Notes: a model not told the origin generated them from the sequence alone. A stretch of DNA of 64,000 nt from Acanthaster planci (GCF_001949145.1 NW_019091559.1:450483-514482), one strand, 5' to 3'; positions 47,201 through 57,271 are shown, counted from the first letter of the stretch. Numbers and translations: made by a program.

Positions 47201-48118
47201 TTGATCGTCTGGTAAGGCTGTAACCTTACATGGGGGTAAGGGTTAATGAAAGTGTAAGGCTAAGAAGAAAATCATTTTTAATGAAACTCGTATTAATATG
47301 AGCCTAATTCAAGACATGTGAAGGTAGGCTTGCTCTTTAACTCAATAGTATGTGACATGGCGGAAGGTAATTCGGCTTGTCGAAAAGTCATTCACATAAT
47401 AAAAAGAATCTTGATATTAGTGCGTCTATGTGTCTCTCTATATGTTGATGTATTAGGCCTACTGAGTTATGTTTTACTGGTGTTGCTGATTGAAAGAGGT
47501 TGATAATAAACAGTTCTGTTTTTGATTGGAACCAAAAACCAGAGGATAATCCTAAAGCTTGTCCTCCCCCAGTCCCCCAAATTTGGGGAATTATTATATC
47601 AACACCTCTCCCGGGATTTATACGCCCTTGAAAACGGGATAGGCACTCTCTGTTCTATTATTGGTATATATGTGCGCTACAAACAACAAACAAACTACAA
47701 ACGTTTATTATTAATGTACAAAAGTGTAGCCAAATAGACCAGGCAAAAGGACAGCATGGATAACAAAGGAATAATACATGGTACAATGACTCTGTGTAGC
47801 AAATTAAAAGATAATTTTGCAAATGGATGTACTCGGCAATCGCAATTGTGTACTGCAGTTTAAGATTAAATTTGATTTAGTTGAAAGTTTGCATACATGC
47901 ACCATACATTAAACGTGCTCTATTTTAAGTCACGGGTCTTCCATTTACGCACAAACCCTAAACTGTAATGTTTTTGGAAGTGTGTCGAAATGTTACCTAT
48001 CGATTCCTGTACTGCCGGTGTCCCCCTTTGCTGTGAGTAGGAGCCGAGCAATGACGATTAAAAACATGAAGAGTTCCCAAACAACGGAAATTCTCACATC
48101 ATTTTTGGAAGACATCAT
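37068..48118 (-). CDS. Gene 3: two-CTLD transmembrane receptor, tandem paralogue of gene 2
   Basis: Exons 48118-47997, 45169-45081, 44866-44477, 44075-43686, 42947-42782, 42282-42212, 41774-41417, 41121-41066, optional 38741-38727, 38650-38526 and 38244-37068. They join in frame to about 985 aa, allowing for one N (38043) that adds a base. The domain order is that of gene 2: signal peptide, small Cys module, CTLD1, CTLD2, two Cys-rich exons, stalk/TM and repeat tail. CTLD1 has YWIGLIP; CTLD2 has the variant WIDN and ELNDHKC. EPN/QPD is absent from both. The large first intron (45170-47996) contains an antisense LINE. The tail keeps the ITIM-like SxYVxV sites and 33-aa repeats. Role inferred as an immune-type surface receptor. 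Confidence 0.78.
38043..38043. other. Ambiguous base (N) causing an apparent frameshift
   Basis: The text GAGGTCNTGTGTACAC replaces GAGGTCTGTGTACAC of the gene 2 paralogue. The extra position shifts the tail frame; without it the frame is open. Confidence 0.8.
38526..38650 (-). CDS. Gene 3 juxtamembrane exon (NPTY)
   Basis: A 125-nt exon, phase 1 to 0, between CTCTTGGCAG and GTAATA, encoding NPTYAVDDDDHVTEDIF...NIYTDIK. NPTY fits the NPxY motif known for PTB-domain binding and endocytosis. Confidence 0.78.
38727..38741 (-). CDS. Gene 3 possible 15-nt microexon
   Basis: GTGACCTCTCCGACG sits between a strong acceptor (TTTCGTGATTTCAG) and GTAAAT and is phase 1 to 1, so inclusion adds exactly five residues between HTIN and NPTY. 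No counterpart was found in gene 2. Confidence 0.4.
38948..39262 (+). repeat. Dispersed repeat copy B (pair with 785-1078)
   Basis: Matches the complement of 785-1078 along its length. It lies in a gene 3 intron and has no coding pattern. Confidence 0.6.
39544..39923. mobile_element. Foldback element with about 65-bp terminal inverted repeats
   Basis: The left arm AGTAGGGAATAGGGATTTCG continues through GGTCCAAACCACTTTCGGTC and is repeated inverted at 39860-39923 with few mismatches. The interior carries short CCAAAATCC/GCCAAA tandem repeats (39710-39780). Non-coding, within a gene 3 intron. Confidence 0.75.
41066..41121 (-). CDS. Gene 3 56-nt juxtamembrane exon
   Basis: Phase 2 to 1, encoding PTKPLTSDTRVVESHTIN. 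Donor GTGAGT. Clear counterpart of gene 2 26560-26505. Confidence 0.75.
41417..41774 (-). CDS. Gene 3 stalk and transmembrane exon
   Basis: A 358-nt exon, phase 1 to 2, starting with the WPSNFSCICSGDE module and LTCV, then a Thr-rich stalk (TTNKPKTTTDSGGG), a helix (VAVTLAVLFFLVALVVGFI) and WWTRRRQKSNKG. The last third is close to gene 2; the stalk differs. Confidence 0.85.
42212..42282 (-). CDS. Gene 3 small Cys exon
   Basis: A 71-nt exon, phase 2 to 1, KTTVKCGCGFCELEISQFEE, between TGTCACAG and GTGAGT. Confidence 0.72.
42782..42947 (-). CDS. Gene 3 Cys-rich exon before the stalk
   Basis: A 166-nt exon, phase 1 to 2, encoding SCPATIPDNLVRLGRSG, LCLYDLDDGYS and VIDECGCSMQT. Acceptor TTTTTCTAAG, donor GTATGT. 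It shares spacing of cysteines with the gene 2 exon though it is shorter. Confidence 0.68.
43161..43319. mobile_element. GC-rich MITE with TA target site
   Basis: TGGTGTTCCATTCCCGCC at the left is inverted as GGCGGGAATAGAACACCA at the right. TA dinucleotides flank both sides (43159-43160, 43320-43321). The interior is a CG-rich run of GTCGCGTCGTGCCGTCG-type repeats, unlike the AT-rich surroundings. It lies between two gene 3 exons. Confidence 0.7.
43686..44075 (-). CDS. Gene 3 CTLD2 exon
   Basis: A 390-nt exon, phase 1 to 1. Features: CDFENSCYRFY, GAHLLRIQTKAELDYI, RIWIDNITEYRWMDG (WIDN instead of WIGL), NYCLRL, FELNDHKCSRLFGYICE. The outer disulfide cysteines are kept. Strong acceptor (TTCGTACAG). 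Confidence 0.9.
44477..44866 (-). CDS. Gene 3 CTLD1 exon
   Basis: A 390-nt exon, phase 1 to 1. CDKTLNISHGGSCYRF, GHLVYIESEDELQFL, DYWIGLIP, SCFYLN, and RSYRFVCEQP. The GHLVYIESEDE segment is identical to gene 2 CTLD1, while the long loop after WIGLIP is different. No EPN/QPD. Confidence 0.9.
45081..45169 (-). CDS. Gene 3 exon 2 (small Cys module)
   Basis: An 89-nt exon, phase 2 to 1, encoding SHAGENNKVTCRCSSTPH and LTCQTPIN. Its acceptor polypyrimidine tract (TTGTTTTCTTTTTTCCAATTCAACAG) coincides with the start of the antisense LINE. Confidence 0.68.
45170..46180 (+). mobile_element. 5'-truncated LINE (reverse-transcriptase C-terminus), antisense to gene 3
   Basis: Plus-strand frames read QIKIGNKSIHYKHWSSAGI, then DLLGDMG and FRAKFNVQTNFIE, followed after frame changes by DSKLRRFQFRLIHRIPNTN, FLCKIHKLDSNVCTFC and the zinc-binding ENEEETLIHIF. 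This is the region after the RT domain in L1/Tx1-type LINEs. Only about 1 kb remains, with shifts and stops, ending near an A-rich GAGAGAAATAAAAAGG tail (about 46145-46175). It occupies the first gene 3 intron next to the exon 2 acceptor. Confidence 0.72.
46304..46427 (+). repeat. Dispersed repeat copy (pair with 55491-55610)
   Basis: GCAAGATATGAGATGGAGAG through GGTCATTGTTT, GGAATTCTTT and GTTAGGTAACAATAGTCTAG is repeated on the minus strand at 55491-55610 with a few differences. Non-coding. Confidence 0.6.
47560..47635 (-). repeat. MITE-family piece (GGCGTATAAATCCCGGG end)
   Basis: On the minus strand CAAGGGCGTATAAATCCCGGG followed by a T-rich/G-rich run matches the 16240 and 56146 family. 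Short and truncated. Confidence 0.4.
47997..48118 (-). CDS. Gene 3 signal-peptide exon
   Basis: Starts MMSSKNDVRISVVW, then a hydrophobic core ELFMFLIVIARLLL ending TAKGD, a plausible cleavage region. The exon ends GAT-AG before GTAACA in phase 2, which joins exactly to exon 2. The frame on the plus strand over this exon is a shadow. Confidence 0.65.
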
Positions 48119-49699
48119 TAACCCAATGAGCAGTATTTTATACCATGAAATGCGTCAGATGTATCCAGAGTCAGTCCTCCATTTTGCTAGAATACGGTAT
48201 GTCTTTCCTACAAACGTGCACGAGCACAAATTCGCCAATAACCGCAGGGTCACTGGAGTCAGGGTGCCTGGCATTAAAGACTGGGCAAGTCATAATGGTC
48301 TATTCAAAACCACTTTTGTGCTTTTTGTGTACCAAGCTTCGTGTTTTTACAATAAGCAAGTACTGATCACAACGTCAGTACTAACCTGTTTTGACAATTT
48401 TTACTTCCGCCTCTCGACGTATTCTATCATAGTTCCTCTAATTGAACTTGATTGACCCAGCAAGTAATTAGCAACAACATTATATATATGAATATCATTC
48501 TTAGTTGCTGTTATTTGGTTTTCAATGTCCGTATTTTACCAATTTCTCAGTAACTGCTGTGTAAATTTTATTCCTGATTTTCGAGGTTCAAGGATATAGG
48601 CCTATTACATTTTTTTTGGCATTGGGATATGCCTGTTTTTGAATAGTTTGTTCACCTTGGCTTTCCATTCGTAACCTGGTTGTGAACGCACTCAGACGAC
48701 AATGCATGTATTATTTTAAAACCTTTGTTCAGTTCGTGATCTGCTTTCCCACGGGGAAAGGAAAAGGGAAAAAACATCTGGAGAAAAACCTGAGGCTTCT
48801 TGGAATGCTTTGCCTCCTCCATCTGTGAAATTTCAATTTGTTCCAACACTGGATTTTGTGGTCATTCAAAGCCTCACGCGTGTCAACACTTTAAACGGAC
48901 ACATCTCGGAAAAAACTGCCCGTTTTGTAAGAAAGATGCGTTTTCATGAAAATGGTGTCATAATTAATATTGCAAGATATCACTAAAAAATCCTAAAAGT
49001 TCACTACGAGTGTTCACCCATCGCCACAATTCTGTTCACTGCACTGAGACCACTCATACCACAATGCAATGTTGAAATTCGAAAAAAACCTGGAGTGTAT
49101 TGGAAGATTTCTGAATTAAAAAGGCATACTCCAATCTACTTAAAGAACTTATCCGCTGCTGTAATTTCCAACGGAAAGTAACACTTCAGCAAGCAAATTT
49201 TATATTTCTACAATTTTACATAGACACTCCACTTATTGAAAAAACTGCTTGCGCTTATTATTTTTCTTTGCCAGGTTTCTTGATGAATCAAGTTTGCAAA
49301 ACACAAAATATCATGTTGAAACAACCAACTTCCCTTGTTTCCAACTTCCCTTGTTTCTAATTTCTAGGCTATGTATCCAAGCAAACGTGAGGTTACACTT
49401 GTCGAGGTTTGAAATCCTATCTCACTTCTAATTTGCCTTGCTATGCTTACCAGAGCAAATCTCATTGATTTGTATTGTAATTCTTTAAGCCTTATTTACG
49501 CAGATTCCAGCCTTTTATAGGCCAAAATATAATTGATTTTTCCTGGAAATAATTGAGAACAATGGGCCAATTACGTCTAAATTAAAGAAAGAAAAGTGTG
49601 CAAAGACGTCCCTTCTCCGTATTCTCCGATTGTTCCAATCGATCGAATATGTAGGGCAAGGTTGTCAATTAAGGCCTCTATACATGTACAAGTAAATAG

Positions 49700-49760
49700 G
49701 AGGTCGTGGGTTTGAGCTCCACCGAGTGAGGTTTGGAACTTTTTCCCTGACGAGTTCTTC
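49700..49760 (+). repeat. Weak tRNA-type SINE patch
   Basis: GGTCGTGGGTTTGAGCTCC resembles a polymerase III B-box with its context, but no clear A-box was found upstream. Confidence 0.25.
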
Positions 49761-49903
49761 GAAGGCACTTGACAATAGTGCTTAATGAATACTATATCAA
49801 AGATCGAATACTAAATATTCTAACCAACATCTCCCACCATTCCACTGGCTGTGTTAGATCTAATAGATTTGTAAAAGCCGACCCAGTTTTGTTTAAATCC
49901 TAC

Positions 49904-50022
49904 TTCATAGTGTCAAAATAAGCACCGCTGTCCCCGCTTGCAATAAGCAGAAGATGTGTCCCCACGATTGTCCCCACCACCAAGATGAAGGAAGATAACA
50001 GAGAGTTTCCTGGAGATATCAT
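49904..50022 (-). CDS. Orphan signal-peptide exon, duplicate of gene 3 exon 1
   Basis: ATG then ISPGNSLLSSFILVVGTIVG and THLLLIASGDSG, a good signal peptide, ending in phase 2 before GTAGGA. The DNA is alignable with the gene 3 first exon (GGGGACA and ACAATCG/ATCGTCATT blocks). It could be an alternative first exon of gene 3 or the remnant of a lost copy. Confidence 0.45.
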
Positions 50023-51624
50023 CGTGTAGGCATGTACCCAATTTGAATTTGCAAACTGTTAGATCAGTCTTTCGGTCCAAACAGTGTTAGTGAAATACAA
50101 TGAGAAAATACACCTGTCGTTTACTCTCGTTGTACGCAATTTATATTGAACATGTTAAAGGAAGGTCGACTTTTGTGTCCCATCAAAACAACTTTTGTAC
50201 CAGGTTTACGGTGTATGTATCAGTTTCCCTTCTCGCAAAACTCAATATCGTTGTGTTTTTATTTCCGCTTGTTTTATGTGTTTAACAAGAAGGCCAAATT
50301 ACACCCAATAACCTGGTTCATTTTGGAATGGAAAAGGCTACGCTTGATTCCTGGCTGTTGTGATTTGTTTCCGATGAATTATGAATGACTTTGATAGCTT
50401 CATTTGACAGTTTGTTTATAACACATTGTCAATATCACCTTGTTTAAAAAATAAGTTTTTATGTTTTTAACACCTTAATTTGGGGGTCCACGATTTGGTC
50501 TTTCCACGACCATTTCCAAATAGTATTTACCCACAATCCCCTTATAAAACGTATATAGCGTATACACTTCGGAGTCTATTTCACGTTGGCCTTCCTTCTA
50601 CAAAAAGGCAATACACCCGTACCAGGAAACGGGAATTGCAAATATATTTAAGTATTTGCTGTTTAGAAAAACAAACGAAAATGACATTATCAATGTCAAA
50701 CCTGTGGAGCAAGAAATAATGCAGTGCAAATTCACCAGCAACAAACCATCGCTATTATGGAGCCTTTTCTTTGTAAAGCGAAGCATTTCTGAGCAAGGTA
50801 GCACGTAATAAGTCTCTTCTCAAAATTGTAAAAAATTGAGCATCATAAAAATAATACATGCAATGAACTCGTGAGCATCAAATATTAGACACTTTTCCTT
50901 CGCTGCTCAATATCACACCTGGTCGACGGTTTTTTTTTTTCAACTCCTTCGGTCAGTAACACCATCAACTCTGTATTTTCACCACGTACGAGCCATCATC
51001 ATTATCCTTACCTGATTCTCAATAACTCCGTTTTGTGAGACGGTCACTACACCAAATTNATTTACATACCCTACAAGAATATAACCTCCCATGCTTTAGA
51101 AACATGTCTTTGCTATCCAGTACATTAGATTCATTGATAAGGAAAGGTAAACAGCAACTATATTGAAATAGATTCATTTTGAGGGCCTCAGTGGGTAAAC
51201 TCAAACCAAAATAGAAAATACTTGATGGCTTTTATGAACGGCACACGTCTCAAACGACGTTCTGACTGACTCGCGAGTTTGCTTCCTTTATCAACTGAAG
51301 GAAAAAGTCCAAACAGAAGATGGGGATGACGCCATCACGTGTTTAATTTTTTCTTTCCTCCTGGTTTCATATGTTAACAGTTTCAAGAAGTGGTTTGTCG
51401 AACATCAGACGTCATTGCAATACATGGCATGGTACAACGTGATAGTTTTCGTATTGCCCAAACCAACAGAATTGAAGTGGAGTAAAAAATCTCAATTTGG
51501 CGTCCTTTTTCTCTACATGCTCAAAAAGCTTCCCATATTTGTATTTATGTTGGGTACGATTGTTTTTAACAAGACTTTTAATGCTTCATGAGGTGAAAAG
51601 AATTTCCTTCAGGAGGTTTTAAAA

Positions 51625-51925
51625 TTTACGAAGCTCTATTAGGGACATGGTGAAGAAAATTATCCTTTCCTTGAGCTAATTCGTACGTACGACTTGTATG
51701 TCGTACACACGACTTCTTTCTCGTACGTACAACATCTATCTCGTCCGTACGACGTCTATCTCGTAAGAGTTATATGTCGTACGTACTAGTTGCATTATCC
51801 ATAAGTCGTAGTAAGAGTTAACTGACTTAGAAGTCGTACGTGCGACATACAAGTCGTACGTACGAGTTAGCTCAAGGGGAGAGATTTTTTTTCGCCATGT
51901 CCCTTATACAGCTTCGTAAAATTAA
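51625..51925. mobile_element. Foldback element of family C with CGTACGTACGAC interior
   Basis: The ends ATTTACGAAGCTCTATTAGGG and (complement of right) ATTTTACGAAGCTGTATAAGG are inverted repeats, followed inward by GACATGG and TTGAGCTAA. The interior is a run of GTACGTACGACTT / TCGTACGTAC motifs that itself folds back. Non-coding. Confidence 0.75.
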
Positions 51926-52521
51926 ACAATTTTTATATAACTTGAGAGACAGTAGTCGATTATCTTTTCTTAAAATTCCTACAGGTGGTAAATGTGACTT
52001 TGAAAGCTCCACTTGCCCAATATAAAGGCCCTTCGCGACAAGATGACTGTCAAATCCCCACCGAGCTTCATCTGGTTACTGGAACTACCTTTAAGTGACT
52101 GCGAAGCTTTAAACAAGAGAAGTGGCAGTCTCAGTTGTCAGGGGAAAGGGGATTTTTTATTCATTCTAAATTGCTGTTTTCACAAGCGATTAATTTCAAT
52201 ATAACACCACATTACTTTATTACAAACTGAATATCTGTTCCACGGACAAACTTCGCTATGTCCTTCAGGTGTTCTGCCTGTCCTTCGTTTATATTCCAAC
52301 ACTGGTTGATCCTCGTTTGTAATCTTGACTATAGTAAGCCGGTGGAATCCAAAAATGTTTGCTGGTCAGGAGTGCTTTTAGTTCAACTTGAAAACTCGAT
52401 ACCCACTTAGATTAAAAAGCACTGCAAATGAATGTAAAATCTTTCTTTTTTTACAAGTCCATTAATGAGCACTATTAGAGGACTATATTGAGACACGGTT
52501 ACTCTCTCGCTAGCAAACATT

Positions 52522-52746
52522 TTGGCCCCTAAATTCAAGGAGAAGGACAAAGAGAACATCGAAAACCTAAGAAGTCAACTTGAAACAAAGCAGTTAATTC
52601 ACATAGCCCTCGAAAATATTCTTCTTACATGTTCCATTAACCGCCAACCACTGGTAAAACATTTTGAAAGAGTGAAACAGGAGACAGTGACCTCAGGGGA
52701 CGTTTTCGAGAAAAATGAAGATATTTTATATGTTTTGGCGATTTAG
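52522..52746 (+). other. Uncertain open frame, 74 aa
   Basis: Encodes KFKEKDKENIENLRSQLETK, a charged, coiled-coil-like stretch, ending DILYVLAI before a stop. No splice-site or family support, so it is only a candidate exon or chance frame. Confidence 0.15.
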
Positions 52747-53941
52747 GATCTGTTGGTAGCTAGAAAAACTTCGCACAGTCATCTATATTGGTCCTACTTA
52801 CAAACAAAACTAACATTTGGAGTACCCTGGCAATTTAATAGGCTGACGATCGCAATTGTGTAAGTAGAAGATTCATGTTGTGTTGAAAGGTCTGAAACCA
52901 TTCGAGAACGTCCTCTAAATATCATTAACAGCTTTCCCAAGAAGGGTTTAGACAATGCTTTGTGGTGACCTATTTTGCTATTAAAGTGGTATCCTTGAAA
53001 TTTAGATGGCTGGCATTTAAAACAATCCACTAATATCGAACACAACAATGGGCACAAACATTAATGGTTGTTCCACAGACAATGGGCCTTTCATAAATAA
53101 ATGAGCTATTCTACTTAATTATAATTGCCCTATCCCCAAGATTCTGGTCCTGGATCTGCCCTTGATAATGTCTTTTGACGTTGTAAAAATATTTCAGAAA
53201 AGAACATGAAATACGAAAAACATGAAATAGGCCTATACTATACACGGAACCCCTCAATGCGATTGTAAGCTCTCAGGACAGAAAAACTTCCAAACTTCAA
53301 AAACTGATAGTACATTAATAAGGCTCAACTGGCAAGAGTACATATCTTAAGATTTGCATAATACCATGCGTTAGCTGGTACGGTAAACGTCTTTTTATTT
53401 ACCTGTAAACAACACATTCAAGAAAGTATCGTTAAAAAGTAGAAAGTTACACTGGACTGTCAAATTGTCGGTAAATTTAGCAAATAGATGTGATAGAGTT
53501 GACATGTTGGTCCATTATCGTCCCTACACAGGCTCTAACCAATTTCACTCTAAGCCTATGTTTGAATTACTTCATTGTGCGGCGCATTTGAACATACCTA
53601 TATGAAATTAGCTCTTTATAAATGAATAATTAATGAATTAATTATTAGTATTACCTCTGTTACGTGCGACTAATTCAAAAGAACCAAAATGAAGTAGGGC
53701 ACGACAGAGACGAGCATCATGACAGCATAGAAAAGGAAACTAGCAACTATATTTACGGAAATTTATTCAGTTTACATACCACAAATAATAAAGCAATTTA
53801 AATCTAGGTTTCCATTTATTTATACAATTAAATAATTACTTACAGGTTGTTGTCGAGGACTTGATTGGGTGCATGCTGTCAAGTTGACTATTGTATTCTG
53901 TGCCGGAGGGGCGACTCAGGCACAGCTGGCTGAAGCAATCT

Positions 53942-54055
53942 GGTCTGGTCCCAGGCCATGTAGGAAGAGCCTCAGAACCGGTCTGGCCCCAGGCCATGTA
54001 GGAAGAGCCTCAGAACCAGTCTGGTCCTAGGCCATCTAGGAAGAGCCGCAAAACC
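53942..54055 (+). repeat. 38-bp tandem repeat, 3 copies
   Basis: Three consecutive copies of GGTCTGGTCCCAGGCCATGT..AGGAAGAGCCTCAGAACC at 53942, 53980 and 54018, with few changes. Confidence 0.8.
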
Positions 54056-54074
54056 GGTTGGTTTGGGCCATCAA

Positions 54075-54320
54075 CTTGAAGGAGAGAGAGTTCAGCGGTG
54101 ACTCGCTGTCTCTACTTGCAATGCATGTGGCAAGCCGTCACCTTGAAGGAGAAGAGTACAGCGGTGACTAGCTGTCTCTACATGCAATGCATGTGGCAAG
54201 CCGTCAACTTGAAGGAGAAGAGTATAGCGGTGACTCACTGTCTCTACGTGCAATGCATGTGGCAAGCTGTTAACTTGAAGAAGAGTACAGCGGTGACTCG
54301 CTGTATCTGCAGGCGGTGTA
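54075..54320 (+). repeat. About 66-bp tandem repeat, 3.5 copies
   Basis: Units start CTTGAAGGAGA..AG at 54075, 54142, 54208 and 54274 and include CAGCGGTGACTCGCTGTCTC and GCAATGCATGTGGCAAGC. A frame stays open across the units (54098-54355) only because the unit is near a multiple of three. Confidence 0.8.
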
Positions 54321-55299
54321 TAGCTGTAGGGCTAATTGGACATTGGCTGGAGTGATGAAGGTTGGCGACACCCATCAGTTGAAAAAAAAGAACAGAGCCC
54401 CTGGCTGGACGGGTGGCTGTGGTGTGATGAGTGCACCCAAGCATGGTACAACCCACTTCTTAAATACATGTGCACCCAGAAAATAATAAAGGGGCCATTA
54501 CATAACCGGTCAGCCCACTGGGCAACATCTTAACAAAAGAATACTGGGTACAAAGCACAATACATGGGGTCTGCTGCAGAACAGGTTAGACTTAAAATAC
54601 CACAAATGTCTAAAGAAAGAATTAAAAAAAAACAGCAGGCGAATTTATAAAGGAAGAAATGTCCCATCTGTAACACCTCGCTAACATGACATAATGATGA
54701 TCCTCGACACTGTGGCCCTTTTACTTTGCTAGCAAAGATGGTCTTCCATTTCATGTATTATCTTTCACTACTCTATACTCTGTATTACTGTCCCTAGTAG
54801 CACTGTCACCTTCACTAGTCAACCATAATCATAACCATTGTCACTAGTTCAGTTTTGCTATTTGACACAACTGAGAGACTGCACATGCATATTGAACACC
54901 AATTTCTTAATTAGTATAATGATAATTGGTTTTGCATGCACTATAATTAGTTATGTATGGATTAATTTATTTACGGATTCTTTTGGAAAATCTGAGGCGA
55001 GTACGTAGTTGCTCCCTTGATCCCGACCTGATCCAAAGCCTGATAATCTCCGTCACGCGGGTTGAATTGCCCCTGTGTGATGTTTTTAGCATACGTTGTT
55101 GAGGAAGTACAGGGACTGAAATGAAGACCGGATGGAATCTTTTCATAGTCGTGTACTTGTACATACTCGGTAGGGGTTGGAGGATCTCGGTCAGGTTTGA
55201 CCGGACTTAGAGATTCCTGGCCCCCGTCTGGCGTTGATTTTGGACTAGGATGAGGAACAGCGGGAATCTCTGCATAGTCGTAGACATATTTTATGGTGT

Positions 55300-55350
55300 T
55301 TTTTTTTTTTGGTAGTCGTTGTCGTCGTCGTCGTTATCGCCGTTGTTGCT
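55300..55350 (-). repeat. GAC trinucleotide microsatellite plus A-run
   Basis: On the minus strand CGATAACGACGACGACGACAACGAC is followed by a 12-A run just before the gene 5 tail frame. Confidence 0.6.
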
Positions 55351-55490
55351 GTTAACCGTAAAAAGTTACCCTGTGGTTCTTTTTATAATCCTGTTGAGCA
55401 TGCATCTTCAACGATACTGTAAATCCATTTTAACGCAAGATTAGCGAGAAAGGTAAGCGTTTGAAGAGTTGAAAGTGCTCTATACACACT

Positions 55491-55610
55491 CTAGACTATT
55501 GTTACCTAACACATCCCCCTAGAAGTTTGTAAAGAATTCCTGAGATTCCGATCAAACAATGACCAACACAAAGGCGGGGGGGGGTTCTCTCCGTCCCATA
55601 TCTTGCTTCA
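55491..55610 (-). repeat. Dispersed repeat copy (pair with 46304-46427)
   Basis: Minus-strand counterpart of the plus-strand block at 46304-46427. Lies between the two gene 5 pieces. Confidence 0.6.
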
Positions 55611-56145
55611 AACACCGAATCACTTGGCTGCGGCTTTTAATTACACACAAGTCTATGGTAGTGGCCGTGGCCAGTTCCCATAGAGTTGTGTTTAATTTAC
55701 GTGGCCCAGTAATTCGGACACGGCCTTAGTTACTTTACCTGGATGTTTTCCACTTGGAGCGTCTTTTCCAACAGGTGAGCTGACAATGAACGCCACCAAG
55801 AGGCATAATATCGCCAAGCCTACTCCCAGAGGAATGCCAACGCCAACACCCAATTCGATGGCTGCCGTGTTTGTCTATTTCACCGTTGTCGTTTCTGAGG
55901 CGGTCGGTTGGTCATTCTGCATCGTAGTTTTGGGGCCATTTGAACCACAGGTAAATTCTTCATTGAAGACCATATTTTTGGACGAGGTATCATTGTCAGC
56001 ACAGATGCAGCTAAAATTAGGTGTCCATGCCAAATCTTCAGCAAATAACAAGAACGGGAACAATACAGGACTTTACAGACGCCGACATCATGGGGTTGGA
56101 AAATGTATGCAGTCAAACGGGGAGAGTAGCAGAGTGACACCAGCC

Positions 56146-56260
56146 TGGGCGTAAATCCCGGGGATGGGGGTGTTTCTCTTCCCCTCCCCACTTTTTTAGG
56201 TGGGGGCGGGCTATTGAATCATTCCCCCTCACACACTTTTTTGTGATGAGCAAAAAATTA
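56146..56260 (+). repeat. MITE-family copy (GGGCGTAAATCCCGGGG end)
   Basis: CTGGGCGTAAATCCCGGGG, then a C-rich tract, TATTGAATCATTCCCCCTCA and TTTTTTGTGATGAGCAAAAA, following the same order as the minus-strand copy near 16240-16360. Confidence 0.5.
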
Positions 56261-57271
56261 AAGCGGATAGTATAGAATTTACAGGATTTCAAACATCGAA
56301 AAAAAATGATCAGTGCTGCAATACTTGACATGTTTTCGACACATTTTTACATCAACTCTCATGTCATTTCCAAACATCATAAAGACTGAGTTTACAAATC
56401 TTAGGAGCGTGCGAGGATTTTGTCTTTTAGACAGTTTCACCAAAAATCCGTATAAATGAGCACCACCATTCAGACACCTGGCTGAAGTACCCGTACTATA
56501 AGCTATTATCTAGGAAATGGTAAACAGCTTCTTAAATTTTGTTGCCAGTAAATAACTGGCAAATCCCTCTATTTTGTGAAAAAATAACTGTGAGAGAAGA
56601 ACTGTAAAACAGCAAAATAATCTTTTCAGCTTAGTATGGGAGTATTTCATCAGTAACAGTATTGAAACAGTAACTTTAAGCAGGAAGCCACATCATTTTC
56701 TTTGAAAATAGTGAACTAGTGAACTTCAACGCAGCTTCCTGTTGTCTTAACCCTGTAGGTAAATCGGGTATGTGCATAAAAGTCACACTTAGCCTTTGTA
56801 ATAACGCACGCAATTCCGGAGTCTGTTTCTTGAATTCCTGAAATTCATAAGCCTTTTGCGAGTTAAATTTGAATAAAGTCTGGTACACTGAGTTATCTGA
56901 TTGCACATATACATAACAATTTAAAGTCCCCATACTAAAGACACTGTTGCTTGACCTCGTGATTCGAGGCAAGCTTTCGCGTGCCAACCATCGTTTCCGT
57001 CTATTCTGTACAAAATATTTTATTTCAATCTGAAAAAAGTTTGGACTTTAAAAGTTAGTTCCAATCTCGAAAAATTTTGGCTTTGTAAAGAATCTAGAAA
57101 ATACGCTGCGTCAATAAAAATTTATTAACTAAAAATTCATTCAAATCTAGAAAATATGTATTAAATCCTTAAAAATACGTTCTGCTTTTGAAAAATCTTT
57201 TCAAAATTTCTAAAATACGAATTTGTTAAAAATCACATTCACTTTAAAACACGTTCAATTAAAAAAAATTC

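Larger units (their letters stand above)
48119..54970. other. Intergenic region between gene 3 and gene 5
   Basis: Contains the orphan signal exon (49904-50022), a SINE-like patch (about 49700-49760), a large foldback (51625-51925), a lysine/glutamate-rich frame of unknown status (52522-52746) and tandem repeats (53942-54320). A second N is at 51059. No complete gene was recognised. Confidence 0.5.
54971..56035 (-). pseudogene. Gene 5: broken receptor paralogue (stalk, TM, tail)
   Basis: The exon 56035-55739 starts with the family module (WTPNFSCICADND..EFTC) and continues into a stalk, but has an in-frame TAG at 55875-55877 before the TM helix (LGVGVGIPLGVGLAILCLLV). After the helix the expected basic stop-transfer (WKRRSKWK) appears only in another frame, and the exon length (297) is off by one relative to genes 2 and 3. 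A tail exon (about 55290-54971) reads KYVYDYAEIP, SPVKPDRDPP, VHDYEKIP and ends FQKNP. Signal, CTLD and juxtamembrane exons were not found. The tail family is that of 63310-63770, not that of genes 2 and 3. A deliberately secreted product is a remote alternative. Confidence 0.6.

Noticed and set aside
47982-48455. 157-aa plus-strand frame
   Set aside because: Overlaps the gene 3 signal exon on the opposite strand; composition is random-like.
54075-54320. Repeat protein gene (85-aa frame 54098-54355)
   Set aside because: The frame follows from a tandem unit near a multiple of three; no splice sites or protein pattern support it.
56676-56987. 103-aa minus-strand frame (NCYVYVQSDNSVYQTLF)
   Set aside because: No match to the receptor exons, no convincing splice borders and only a single short frame.
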